Origin: Bugula neritina
Lineage: Eukaryota > Bryozoa > Gymnolaemata > Cheilostomatida > Bugulidae
NCBI GenBank assembly: GCA_964035545.1
Contig: OZ037772.1
Span: forward strand, 11,969,818-12,033,817
Direction of reading: 5' to 3'
Length of the DNA stretch: 64,000 nt
The position numbers and the translations under genes were made by a program. Positions 11,701 to 24,900 of this stretch are shown here, piece after piece. Position 1 is the stretch's first letter. The number at the start of each line of letters is the position of its first letter. The notes beneath the pieces were generated by a model that saw only the letters and a program-made list of their open reading frames with translations, had not been told where the DNA came from and made no database searches.

Positions 11701-14700
11701 CTCTGTATTTCTGCAGATTTCATTTTCGATCTTTCTGCAGCTGACATTATCTTTGTACGTTTGAAAGCCCTTTTATTGGTTGATTGATCAATTGATTTAT
11801 TTATTTATTTATTGTATATCACAAACATGAAAACATGTTGTGAAATTCAATGTACTGGCTATAATAAGTAGAAATGAACAAAATTTGAGGAAAAAACAGA
11901 TTTCTGTTGAATTACTTAAAATAGAAGATCATTCAAATTATTTACTATTACAAGGTGTCGTAAAAACTATCTGTGCCCCAGGTTCTTTTGCAGATTTTAT
12001 TTTTCTCTAGCTACATTCTTCGCTACCTGTTATTCTTTGTGTACTTCTGCAGATTTCATTTTCTCTGTATTTCTGCAGATTGTATTTTCTGTGTATTCCT
12101 GCAGATGGAGATGGAAGCTGCCAGAGAGGATGAACTGGCGGACTTCTGGTTGGCTCAGCTCCAAAGACTTCTGGACAGAAAACCAAAGTCTCAAATTGAC
12201 CGGGTAACCTACAGTATAGTACTTACTATATAGTGTTGAGTTAACTTACAGTACTTACTATATAGTGTTGAGTTAACTTACAGTATAGTACTTACCTACT
12301 ATACAGTGTTGAGTTAACTTACAGTATAGTACTTACTATATAGTGTTGAGTTAACTTACAGTATAGTACTTACTATATAATGTTGAGTTAACTTACAGTA
12401 TAGTACTCACTATATAGTGTTGAGTTAACTTACAGTATAGTACTCACTATATAGTGTTGGGTTAACTTACAGTATAGTACTCACTATATAGTGTTGAGTT
12501 AACTTACAGTACAGTACTCACTATATAGTGTTGGGTTAACTTACAGTATAGTACTCACTATGCATCATTAAAGTAACTTACAAGATACTGTTGCCATATG
12601 TACTTTAAAATAGAATTTAAATAATAAATTGTCCCGCAGTAGTTAACACTGAGTATATTTAGTTAGTGGTTATAGTATTCATTAGTAGCCAGTAGTTATA
12701 CTACTTAATTGTAGTTATACTAGTAACTAGCAGTTATACTAGATGCTAGTAGTTACACTGAATTTGAACTACTGGTGGTTATACTAATGACTAGTAACTA
12801 TTAGTTATACTAATGACTAGTAACTATTAGTTATACTAGAAACTAATCAGTGAGATGATACCGTATCCTGTATGATAAACTCTGTTGACCTCTACTTGAT
12901 CTTCAGGAGTCCAACTTAGAGATCGCTGTGAAAGATATTCTAAACATGTCGGAGGCAGATGACTACATCTCAAGATTTGCTCAGCACAAAGTATCGATTG
13001 AGACTCTCAAGACTTTATCAGGCGACGACTTGAGACGTGTAAGTTATACTTGTGTTTACTTGAAGTATACAAGTTATACTCGTGTTTATTATTTTAATGC
13101 AAAGTCATTCAGTCTAAATAACTGTTCACAGTATCAATATTTTGTGAAGAAGTCTGTCTGTCTGTCTGTAGATTGGAGTGTATGAAGTCGGAGTCAGAAA
13201 AGCTATACTAAAGAACACAAAGATATACCTGGAGAAGATAGGGGAGCTGTCAGACCAGCCACATCAAGTAGGTGTTAAGGGCCTTGGGCTATTTTATGGG
13301 AGCAATTCTGTGGTCAGCAGTTAATAAATCATTTTCTTTCAAATGTTTTCATAACTTCCTTAAGTCGAAAAGAATTCACTGAAGGAATGTTTTAATTTTT
13401 GCTGTTGAAGGTTAATTTTTTATTAAAGCTAAAAAATTTAAATTGCTGTCACAAAATATGCTTGTCAATTGAATTCTATTTTGTCTACAAATCTGAAAAA
13501 GAATTCTGTAACCTTTAATATCATATTGTTATTCATTTTATGTTGTATAATCAATCGTACAGGCTGAATGGAGCACACTGTGAACTGATAAGTTTCACCA
13601 GTGTATTCATCTAAATCATCTTCTATATAATTTCTTCCTATATATTGCCTTGATTGTAGAAATACTTTTATTCTGTTGGGCATAACCTTCTTTTCTGCAA
13701 TGCGCAAGATGGCCTTTATCATATCTGTGCTGTTTGCTAATTTTAGGAGACAGAGGAAGCGGGTAAAACACTGCCTAGTGCACCTTCCAGCAGTGAGTTG
13801 GGTGCTAAGGCTAAGCCTAGTGCTACCAGAGCACCTGCTCAAGTGCTGACACATGTCACCACCGAGTGTGTCATATGTATGGATAAACAGGTGAGTCAGG
13901 TACTTGTATGTGCACCGTGACACTGCATATGACTGTATTTTGGCACATGTCTCTGGCATCTATAAGTTGACCAGTGAGCCAGGTGCTTTTTCAACTGTCA
14001 TCATGACTTTAAGATGGCAATATTAAGAAATGACACAGCATGGAGTTACAGTATTTTCGGCATTATGACTTTGACACTCATATAAATGTATAGATTGCAT
14101 TTCCTCAAAGGTGTAGAGTGTGGACTAAAATGTTATTTATGAGTGAAAAATTATGTAGTACTGAGGGATTTTCTAGTGTTTTAACAGATTTTGTCGGTCT
14201 TGCTATGTCCTTGCTATAGCAAGACATGGAAATCTTGCAGAAAACTTCCAAATGTTTTGTGGCTTGACTTTGTATAGTAGTTATATGAGTGTCAATATCT
14301 GACATGTTTTGACAAGTGCTTGCATGACTTATAGTGTAGTGACATGTGACAACCTGTGACAATGTATTCAGGTTGTTGTAATTACATTTCGTGAAACCAC
14401 TTTTGTTGCCCTTCATGTTTAGTTATAATATTTATCTTAGTAGGGGATTTTTTACCCAACGCACACCTTATGTTGTATTTCATGGAAAGGTTAATGTTGT
14501 AAATTGTAACAATTTTCTTAAATACAGATATTGTGGTTTAAAATACATCAGCTCTTCAAGGATACAAGTAAATGGAGTACATACCATCACTTTGTGTATC
14601 ACGTGACGTATCTAATATGTTTTACAGACGGGAATTGTGTTCCTCCCCTGTGGGCATGTCTGTACTTGTCTGGATTGCTCTCAACCTCTCTACCACTGTC

Positions 14701-14747
14701 CAATGTGTCGAGCTGAGATATCACAGAAGATTATTCTGGAGTCGTAG
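2748..14747 (+). CDS. LRSAM1: LRSAM1-like E3 ubiquitin ligase (LRR, coiled coil, SAM, RING), 19 exons, 743 aa
   Basis: Exons: 2748-2801, 3119-3217, 3619-3765, 4101-4185, 4586-4798, 5332-5450, 6150-6224, 7240-7392, 8556-8643, 9025-9121, 9967-10137, 10433-10520, 11148-11303, 11542-11637, 12105-12203, 12907-13038, 13172-13267, 13747-13890, 14628-14747. All junctions are GT-AG and phase-continuous. The sum is 2232 nt, close to the 723 aa of the human protein. Order: leucine-rich repeats (about residues 35-200, for example LRTLNMSGNKIQKLP), a long Glu/Gln/Lys-rich coiled coil (265-580), SAM (about 583-655), a PSAP motif at 666-669, then a C-terminal C3HC4 RING (C697-C700, CGHVC 712-716, C728-C731). 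In mammals this ligase ubiquitinates TSG101, binding its UEV domain through PTAP/PSAP, and acts in endosomal sorting and anti-bacterial autophagy. The retained PSAP suggests the same partner here. Exon 7 (6150-6224) is the least conserved and least certain. The start is the first ATG in an exon-like context after a 3' splice-like site at 2700. Confidence 0.95.
4913..5323. mobile_element. perfect fold-back (MITE-like) inverted repeat, 411 bp, in LRSAM1 intron 5
   Basis: Two arms of about 203 bp appear identical base for base as reverse complements, separated by a loop of a few bases inside CTGGA-AGCTA-TCCAG (about 5112-5126). Terminal bases are AGTCATGTAGCAGG. There is no ORF. The right end stops 8 bp before exon 6 (5332), so the exon's polypyrimidine tract is squeezed against the hairpin. 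The perfection implies very recent insertion or active homogenisation. Confidence 0.9.
7160..7239 (+). repeat. tandemly repeated 3' splice site upstream of LRSAM1 exon 8
   Basis: A 14-15-bp unit (CCGTTCTATTTATAG) is repeated about six times. AG dinucleotides end at 7165, 7180, 7195, 7209, 7224 and 7239, and only the last is followed by the exon (7240). Every unit carries a pyrimidine stretch and TATAG. Use of an upstream AG would add in-frame TAG codons, because the exon begins in phase 0. Confidence 0.85.
9290..9930. repeat. 32-bp minisatellite in LRSAM1 intron 10
   Basis: About 20 copies of a 32-bp unit (TGACACAGCCTACAGGTGTG plus TTGTCTAGTAGA) occur. Two main variants differ at GTAGATGA versus GCATATGA and alternate in a higher-order pattern. 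The array nearly fills the intron between exons 10 and 11. It has no coding function; the long minus-strand open frame over it is a by-product of the repeat. Confidence 0.9.
11040..11142. repeat. 17-bp minisatellite just before LRSAM1 exon 13
   Basis: Six copies of CTCTATTGAACTGTGAC (variants CTCTACTG and CTTCTACTG) run up to the TGTTGTGTAG acceptor of exon 13. Confidence 0.85.
11301..11459 (+). repeat. 25-bp array that repeats the 5' splice site of LRSAM1 exon 13
   Basis: The exon ends CAG|GTAAGT with its GT at 11304. CAG|GTGAGT then recurs with GT at 11329, 11354, 11379, 11404 and 11429, and as CAG|GTGATA at 11454, an exact 25-bp period. The unit is CAGGTGAGTGTTTTGACACT plus GTGAA. Seven donor-like sites in a row lie at the exon boundary. 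Confidence 0.92.
12204..12560. repeat. 37-bp minisatellite starting at the donor of LRSAM1 exon 15
   Basis: About nine copies of a 37-bp unit (TTGAGTTAACTTACAGTATA plus GTACTTACTATATAGTG) occur. The first unit begins at the splice donor itself (CGG|GTAACCTACAGTATAG), so the array has grown out of the start of the intron. Each copy includes an acceptor-like TTAACTTACAG. Confidence 0.88.
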
Positions 14748-15904
14748 AGGTCCATGGACACCCTCAGTGCAAGCATATTTATCTTTTGTGCAATTTTACT
14801 AAAATTTTTGTGATAGTTTATTTCGTGCCAGGAATTTTCTCGCCTAAAGATGGGCGTGGGGTAGAGAAGTAAATCAGCTAATGGAATGTCTCAACATTTT
14901 GCTGACTCTGAATTCAACATGTACCTGATTTGGTTCTATTTATTATGTGCAGGAACTAGGGAAGCTCTATCTACCCCCATCTTCTGTTGCACTTGGATTC
15001 AGTTTGATGGCTATTTTCATTAATACTTTCTATAAACTTTCAGCTCACCAATTACTTTGCTAAAAAATTAATTTTATGAAAAAGTCACTGAACTCAAGTT
15101 TGTAAAAGTTGAAAGACTAGAGGATTTCCCGTCTTCTCTATTTTAATTATTTTATTTTTGTATATCATAGCTAAACTACTTTATCAATATTAACCTCTTA
15201 TTTAATCTTTTAATTGTCTCTATTACGTAAAGCTATAATAATAATATATATATATATATTTTCCTGTAGCTTTTGTTATTTTACCATTAAATTGTGTTAT
15301 ATACTGTTAAGTTGTTTTATATAATGACTATATATAATAATATGACAATATAAAAAATATGGTATTAAAACTTGCATGATGTGATAGCAAATATTGTATC
15401 ATTTAAAGTATTTGAATACTGTGTTGTGGTATTGCTATATTGATGTCTATATTTTTTACTATTTTATCAAACAATAAATATTACAAGAGCTCATGTTTCA
15501 AAGTTCCTTAAAGATGTATAAAGTGTATTGCAGTAAACTGTGAGCATGTGTGGGGGTTCATATATATAACATTTTATTTTAGTAAGTTAATCAGATGTGT
15601 AAAAGTTGTTTCCTTAAAAGGGGATTAGAGTAGAACGAAGGCAAGCTGAGGAGGAGACCTTAAGTTAAAAATTATTGCTACGTACTAATCATTTCACTAG
15701 AAACACATTTTTACAGAATAATCCCAAGTTCTGCACATAGGCATCTAGCAAGTAGCCCTGACTGAAAGATCTTGTCTACTGAAGGTTAATACTGAATGAG
15801 AAAGAAAGTAAAAACTCCAGCTGCTGTGATGTTGACAATTTCTCTGCTGATGATGCTCTAAGGCTACTTGTAGCCTCAGTTCCAAGACCACCCTCTGCTG
15901 TAAC
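14748..15904. other. convergent 3' UTR region of LRSAM1 and the NHL receptor gene
   Basis: No coding signal is seen. AATAAA at 15473-15478 is a candidate polyadenylation signal for LRSAM1. TTTATT around 15574 would serve the minus-strand gene. If both are used, the two transcripts end within about 100 bp of each other, tail to tail. The rest is AT-rich. Confidence 0.5.
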
Positions 15905-18900
15905 TCACACATTCTTTAACTCTTCATCTGTATGCACACTTTTCTCTCTTCCTCTAACTTTGTCCTCTACGGAGGTCGTGTGGTCTTGCTCAAAGTCTAC
16001 ATACCCGTAGTCATTAGAGCTCCTTGTACGACTCACAGACAAGTTGAGTCTCTTGCTCACTGTGGGCTGCCGGCCGATGTCGCTGTCGTCTTCTGAGGTC
16101 ACAATGTCCTCTGTACTGGCGTAGTAGTAATCATCCATAGACTTGTTACCTGGGGGTGTAGCTCCACTTTCCACGGCATCCGATGTGGGGCGGTGTGGCA
16201 GAGGCCCGTATCTAGCAGACCTGAAAGAACAAATGATCATTATAAGTTTTGAAAAGTTGTATTTTTATTTCTTTTTACAACCAACTGCAAGAATTTAGAA
16301 TACGGCATAAATTGTATCTCTCAAACAGAAAGACATTTGAAAACATCAATATATAGCAGTACAATGCTATATTATAAAAGTTTTAAAGTTATAAAGAAAC
16401 TCAGATGACTGTATCATATAGTGCCAGTATTATTCAATATAAGGGACTATTAAAATATTCATGGGGTTTACTTTGTGTTTAGATATAGTCTCTAGGCTTG
16501 TCAACCAGTAAGTGTTATTATCACTAAATATGATTTATTAGCATAATTCATGCAGGAATTTAAGCTCTCAGGCCCAACATGGTGTCATACTTAGTATAAT
16601 ATATAAGTTAAAATCTCACTGATTGTAAAGGAATGGTATAGAAACAGCAGCATACTTCAAAAACCATTTCAGTTTAAGTTGCATTTAATTGAGTTCAAGA
16701 AATGTAATTTGTCCTGCGGAACTTGTAATAGCAAAGTACTGCAACTCAGTGTGACTCATTTTCTTATTAAAACATGAAGTTTAGCTGATAAATGCCAATC
16801 TCAAAATGTAATTGTTGTTGTTTATTTAAAGGTTGTTTGTTTTGTATTTATTGTTTGTTAAAATGCTAAATTAGATTCATAAATATTAATCAGCAGTTGT
16901 CTTACTTTTTGCTCATCTGTTTGTCCTCGCCAAGGTCAAGGTGAGTATAACTGCTATCTGTAGCCTTGGTTTCTAACATCTGGTAGGGGTCCTCAACCTC
17001 TGTGTACTCATCATAAGGGAGAGAGTAGGCTTCCAAGTCTAAACATCAGCAACATATCAGACTTCAAAGGATAAAATAAAAGACTTTAAATTAATTTTTA
17101 CTCTGAGATAAGTTAAATTTGACAATTTTGTATCACCAACTCCTTTAAACTTTCAAATGTGCGAAATGGAGAAATTTGTTGTGAAATTTTATTAGCATAA
17201 TACTTCATATTATATCATTGCATCATCCTCAGTTTTATGAGATCATAAAGCCCTGTGTTTGTGCCAAACCACTGTTTATGGTTTAGTACAGGAATTTTAC
17301 TGGACCAGGTTAAGGCGTGGTGCCTCTAGTATGATGTCAAGATTCAAGGATCAATTGAGATAAATAGATCAATTTGATCAAAGGGAAGTGAGAATAGACA
17401 TAAATCACTGGCTTTCCTTGCATCAGAGTCAATGCAGAGCCTTGAGTGCTAAGCCAATCACAAGGCCTTTGAGTGTAGAAAGCCAGCAGGTGATTGGCTA
17501 ATTAAGGAAAGACGGCAGTATTATTGTGAAATCAGCATATTTTTTGTAGCCATCTTTAGTTTCAATTATTTAATTTTAATCATAATTGACATTGTATTTA
17601 TTGATTTTATCGTTTGCAGATGTATGTAGGCATTATGTTGTTAAATGACTATAAGTAATTATAATGTTGGAACCTTGTTTCCAATTGCATTATATTCTGG
17701 ATATATAATTAATTTTGTAGTTAATACTATTGTTGTCAAGGCATATATTACTGTTGATGCACATACTAATTATGGTTAATTACATATGTCCATGTATATC
17801 ACCATATATTAAAAGCTACAGAGCTTGACCATAGCATTATATAGCTAAATAGCTATAGCCAGTATGGAATGTGAATAAACCCAACATGGACACACTTAGG
17901 ATTTGACTCACTGGTGAGTAACACCTGTCTAGTATATAACTTCAACAATTCTATATAATATGCCATTCATTTAATCTGTCCAGCTGTCCAGCAGCTTGCC
18001 CTTTACACATAATGATGTGTCATTACTAAACTACATGCTGCTGCATAATAAGATAAAGGAAATAAATAACTACAGAAAGGACTGGGGGGATAGATGCAAA
18101 TAACTTAAGTCTATTCTCAGTGATTATATCCATAAATCTGTATTAAGCAGACGTGTGTCATGTTGGGAATATATCTTATCAATATATGACTCTCAACTCA
18201 AAGTGAATAAATCCAGGCAGCTTCAGAATTATATCTCTATATGATAACAGTTAATTCTGCAGAGTTTGTTTGGTTGAATGCAGCTATTGATAGTATTAGC
18301 ATCAAAGTGACTATGTAGGGTGAAATGACAACCATAGCTCTCTTGTCTGCTGTAAGACATTAAAAGCTAATCTGTATGATTGATAGATCAATGGTGTGGA
18401 ACTTATAGTTTAACTAATAGCTGGTCTCTATAGTAGATATGCAAGTGTAAACTGTAAATAACATGTTTGTGAAATAGTTTTGCAATATTAAAAAGCCCTT
18501 AAAAGATAAGTTATATGAGCGAGATTGGGTGAGGATGTTGACTAAAATATTTAAAACAGACAAGTTAACCTTTTTAGGGATATAGTTTGTTCTCAAATTT
18601 TATAAAACCTGCTGGCATATATAAGATTACATCAAATAGACCAAATTGAGTTAAAAAATTCTTATCAACTCTACAATGTCAGCTGACACAAAAATTGGAA
18701 ACTGAAGCAGTAAAGGGTTTGATTTGGTACTGCAACCACTATATTGAAACATAGTGTTGGTTGAAATATTTTTTGTCTTGTTGAGAAATTCCTGTCAAGT
18801 CAGTCGTATCCACAGATTACCCCGAGTTTTGTTGAGTTATTGATACCTCTTCGGGAAAATTAATTTTACACTATATACAGTTTTCTCTCATTGTTTATAT

Positions 18901-21900
18901 AACAAAACAAATATGCAACATACCTTTACTGTCTTTTTGGTTATAGATGCCATGCTTGCTGATGGAGTCGTCTCTCGCCGCTATGCCTGAATTTTTAGTC
19001 TGATTTTGTCTGCATATGAATAAAATTAAGATATTGAATTAAAGCATTTGCTCAAACAGCGTAACAATTTGTTCATTTCTAAATAATTATGTAACTGCCG
19101 ATTAAAATTAAAAGACTATATAGTTGAAAATTGAAATTAAAATTTTATTCTGAACTGATAACCAGTCTAGCCATAAATTCAGTCTAACTACAAAATAAAA
19201 TTTAATGGTTTCAAAAATCTATGAGGAAGAAAGTAGCCATGATAAAGGAAATGTGTAATTATTATGAGAAACTTGCTTTGGGGACTAAATAAAGTTAGCC
19301 AACTTCTATATTTGTCAGTTTTAGTAGAAAACTAAATAATTAGCATTGCAAATTTAGAGCTAATGAGAAAACGATCATTAATGAATAATAAGTGAATCTT
19401 GTAGATTTTGGTGCATTTGGACATTATAGAAACTTTAGCCTAACGATTTCTTTTATTCATCAATAACATGTATTATATCAATTACAGATTTAGCTGATCA
19501 AAATCTACATCTAGTGAGCTCTAAAACATACCTGGATTTGCTGGCTCTCTTGTACAGAAGGCAAGATAGTGATATGATGACAGCTATGAGAATTACTCCT
19601 ACAGTTGCCACGGAAACGGCAATAACTACAGTTGTGGAGGGAGAGCTGCCACTGTTGCTAGTGCTGCCACTGAGGTCTTCCTCTGAAGAAGAATCAAACT
19701 CGCCTGTATTGTAGCAGTAGACATGGTTAGAGATCAATGAAAGGTCAGTGTAAACTATAGTTCAGCCAGCATTAGACATCAGTGCAATTATAACTGTAGT
19801 TTAAGCTATCAACAGTTCATTTTTAGAAACACAATTAATTTAATTTAGCATTAGTTTGACTACCATATAGTTATATGAAGTTCATCAGTGAATAGATTTG
19901 AAATAAAATTCTTTGCAAACTGTAATCGCTAATACCACTAGCTAACTTTAAACCATTACAGGCCCTTATTTCAAGGATTTCGATCTCTCGTATTATTCGA
20001 TGCTTAAATGTAAACACTTCACAATTTAATATACACAATTGATGCCAATTATTATTTTGCTTCATAGAGATAGTTCCAACATCTTGTCACGTTTTACACA
20101 TCGCAACGCATGACGCAAAGTCATCAGATAGTTTCAATACATCCTGCATACACTCTGACAAACTGTGCATGAAATTACCTTTAAAAAATTTTCAGAACAT
20201 TTGGCATCCTCCTGACATATCTGTCATATATTATACGCAGATGAAAAAGATTAAATTTGATATTCCTAACACCCAACGCTTTATATAAAAAATCTTTTGG
20301 GAAGTAGTTTTCCTATTACAGCTTTTAAACTCAATAAAAGTTTAATAAAATGAAATTGCTAACAGGTAAAAGTTTTATGAAGTAGATTTAGTTAAACACT
20401 AACACTTACCCATAGAGTTAGAAAAGTTGAGAGTATTACAGCTTTCTTACAACAACCTCTTCACGTAAGAACAGAGTTGAAATGTGTGAAACAGTATACC
20501 CACCTCATTAATAAGATATTCTCAATAATAAGGAAAACTATTTACATTTTTGTTTATGCACAAGGGTTTTAGGAACTAAGTAATTAATAAATTTACATCT
20601 AATTTTATATAAATAATTTTCACGGTTCCAAATAGTTTCCTTATGCGTGAATATACAAACATATACTAGGTAAAACTGTCTAATTTTAGAAAATTTTAAG
20701 CATATCTTTTTTCAAGAAAATGATCAGAAAACAACTCTGTGGTCTAAACTCTAAACGCAATACAACTAAATGTGATTTAATATTTCAACTCAACAACCTA
20801 GCATAGTTGTGATTGTGAATTTAAATGTATCAACATGTTTCGAAGTGACAATGACCAAAATAGGTGGAAAAGTTAACAGGATTATGACGATTAAAATAAA
20901 TTGTGTGTAAAAAATCAAATTGGTTGCCAACTCATAGAAGTAAGTGTGTTACAGAAAGTGTGCTGTGAGCCAACTTTCACACAGACCAGGCGACCCTCTG
21001 GCTGCATATTATGATACGTAGTAACTTACTTGTAGTTGTTGGGGGCTTCATAGGTTTCATGGGGGGTTTCGGGAATGGTACCGGGGTCGGGCGATCTGCA
21101 GCATAATATGAGGTTGTGAATTTTTGAATTTAAATATTTTCTTACAAAACTGTCTATTTATAATTTCTTCAGCCTGTTACCTCTTCAAAAGTATCTCTAA
21201 ACTGTAGCAGCTTTTCTAATCAAGAGTTGAAATAAAATTACATTATTGTATATAATGTTTATAATCTTGTTTTTAAAATTGGTATTTCTTTTTAAAGAAA
21301 CCGCTGAACTACAGATTTAGCTGAGGAGTGTCTTCTTACTAATTCTGACTATACTCATTATTAGGCAATTAATAATTAATTAACTGGTTTATATTAGTTT
21401 CACAGCAGTTCCTTGAGCCAACAAAATAGGTTTAGTGACTTAATAGATATTATTAGATAATTAGTTCCAAATTATTGCCTTAGTAATACATGTCCAGTGT
21501 GCAGTAGAATAAGACCTGAGCAGTTTCCGTGTTGCCATTTCAAGTGTCATAGTTTACGTACTTCTGACACTAGGGAGGTATAGACCTGCTAGCAGCTACA
21601 TGTCAGACTATGTATCAGACTATGTATCAGCCTTAGTGTCAGGTGATGTGTCAGACTATGTATCAGCCTTAGTATCAGACTATGTATAAGACTGAGTGAG
21701 TTATTACTTGTGAGTTACAATAAAAACATGCATTGTATTCAGAAAACTATTGCAAACTTCCTATACACTAAACATTTATTTCAAACTTTCACCTAAGAAA
21801 ACTATGATCACTTGCAGTATTTTTCAAGCCAACAGCCTACATAAGGTCAGTCAGCCAGCTTAGTAACTCAGCATAGGTTAGCAAGGGTTCCGTTTCACAA

Positions 21901-24900
21901 TGTTACATGACATGCTAAATAACAAACTATAGCTAGAGATCATTGAGTCGCTGAATCGTTACTCACCTAGCACGTAGTTGAGCAGTTTCATCTCAGAGCT
22001 GTTACCACCAATCAGCACAGCCCCAGACTTGTACTTCATTAGAGAGAGGGGTTGGTAGAGGTTACACTTATCAATGCTGGTGAGATCTTCATCGTCGCTG
22101 CTGCAGATAGAGGAAACGGTGTCCGACCTCGTGTTGACAACTCTCAGTCGGTTGTTCAACGTATCCGCCACGAGGATCACGTATCTCGCTATCTTTATTA
22201 TTTCAAAGGGGCTGTTCACTTGCGCCCAGTTCAGTCCGCCATCTTTGAAACCAACTGTTGTTGACTCGATCAATGGTGTGATGATGTTTGTTGCTGGATT
22301 CACTCTTATGAATCTAGAGGTAGTTGTGACGTAGAGTTGTTTATGCCGATTGTCATAGTATATTCCGTGTGGACTGTCATCTAGTGTGATCATCGTGCTA
22401 GCTAGCTCTCCTGCTAGTAATCTGATGGCATTGTTACCTGAGTCTGACAAATAGATTGAGCCATCCTGGTTGTTCAGTGTGACTTGGCGGGGCGTGCTGA
22501 ACCGAGCCGTGAGCAGCTTTCCATCTACGTAGCCACTAGAGTTACAACTGCCAGCTGCCAGAGAAGTGCTGCCGGAAGGCACATCAAACCACTTGAGGCA
22601 GTGACTGAGTGAGTCCACTAGGAGGATGGTTGTGTCGTTAACCTGACTGAAGCCTGTGATCTGTGTGAACTCTCCAGGAGCAGTGAGGGCTATCTGGTCT
22701 CCTGACAAATCCTCGTACTTGATGAGACGAGAACCGTCTGCTATGTAGTAGATGTCAACTTCTGCGTCTGACTCCTCCATATGCCACACTCTCTCCTCAA
22801 TCTCTGGTTGAGTGAAGTCCGTCACAACCACAAACTTTATTCTAAAAATTTTTTGTGTTTGAGAATCAAAAGTCTCAGAAGAGGCAAAATTAATTATTAA
22901 AAAATATTTGCTGCTTTCCAAAGTAAGATTTAAGGAAACATAATTAACACTCTGAAAAAAGTGAATCGAGTTAATTTTGAAATAAAATGTAACTAGTCAA
23001 TAGGTTGAACTTGCATGAGTGTGAAAGTTTGTTTCATTTTCAGCTTACAGCTACAGCATTCTTTATTCTTCAATATTTAATTCAGATCATATGTAGATGT
23101 ATAGGAAGAGCATGTGAGTAATAGTTGTATTGTTAAGAAATGTCTTTGCATGATTTTTGATTTCCAACAAAAAGGAAACTGAAGTTAGGTGAATCATTTT
23201 AAGTTTTATTACTCATAAAATCATTATATTATATTATATTACAATGCATCATGGTCGCATTAATCTGCACTTATGTTATGTTATCCTATATTATAATAAT
23301 ATATTATAATATATTATATTATGTTGTTATCCTATATTATATCATATTATAATATTATATTATACCATATTATAATATTATATTATATCATATTAAAATA
23401 TCATTTCTGTTTTATAACTTTACATTTACTTACTCATTCACAGCTTTGCTGTACACTGCAAACTGTTCTAAATCTTCATCGCTTGCTACAAGAGTTATCT
23501 TCACTACGATTATCTAAAATTTTCATATAAAAGGCATAAATTTTATATGGACTCATAAAACCAGGCTCCTAGTTGAATGACATAATATAATAGGTTTCTT
23601 ACTTAATAGTATTAACTTAGATTTAGATAATTATATTATAAATTATGCGCTTCAGTTTAGACTGGTAAATGCAGAAGCAATGATATGATAATAATATTGA
23701 TTTGTTATACGTGGTATTGATATTCAAAAACAAAACCGGTGTATATTTTAGATGAATATTTAACTTGCTAATGTCTCAACACCACTGACAGTTTAGGGTT
23801 GTCTTCTCATATCGAGTATTCTACATTCTCAACTTTCCTAGTAGCTGCTACTACTACTAATACTACTGCTGCTACTACTATACTACTATTACTGCTGCTA
23901 CTGCTACTGCTGCTGCTGCTGAATCATGCAGCAAAGTAGAACATTGACCAGAAGGTACTCACAGCTGCTACATAACAGCAGACAATCATCACCTGTGAAT
24001 ATTAGTTTAGTGCTTCTCATTAGTTCAAAGTATAGTAAATAGTTTAGCTTAAATTAAGTTTTATATTTTTGATGATAAATAGGACCAAAGAGAATATAAA
24101 GTAGATTCATATGTTTACATTAGAGAGGAGAGAGGGGTGGAGAGAGGGGAGGGGAATTTTTATCACGATTCTGTTGAGTAAAAGCAACAAAGGAATGCCA
24201 TAGTTATATACAAACTAGTGTTGCTATAACAGAAGGCAAATGTTAAGCACAATATGTGTTACTAATTAGTGGAGTGGTGTTTATAAATGAAATATAATAT
24301 TTCTCCACCCACCCTACAGCACAGGGTACATAACTGCAACTAATACTTTCAGCTTATTAACTGTAGGAATTTGAAATAAAATGATGACTTGGCAAATTTT
24401 TTAGAAAAAGAGTTCAAGTTGGATTTAGTTTGGCATTCGAAGCTGCAGCTAGAAGGGTGTGTGTGAGATTCATAACAGAAGATAAAAGAATAGTAATCAG
24501 TATCACTTATCAAATCAATGACTGAAAACCTCTCTAACTGAAGTCCAACACTATGAGGTCGTGAAGTGCTAACTTTTTATTCTACTAGTTAGAAGAAAGT
24601 AGCATTAACTTAAACTATAATCTAGATACATATAAATCACGTTGAAATGCTCCCTCTTACTGTATATGAATGATATGTTTTAGGTGTATATAACATGATT
24701 TGTCACGAACTAATTAGAAGCAGTGCAACGCCATGTAACTCTATCACAGAGATACTCAGTAACACCCAACCAATGTCATTCACTGGTTGTTGAGATGTCA
24801 TAGAGTGCCAGAAATAGCAAGGTGAGCCTTTTTAGCATGAAGATATTATAGCCCAATGTGTTACACAACATATAATTGTAGGCAGTTCAGATTACCTTAA

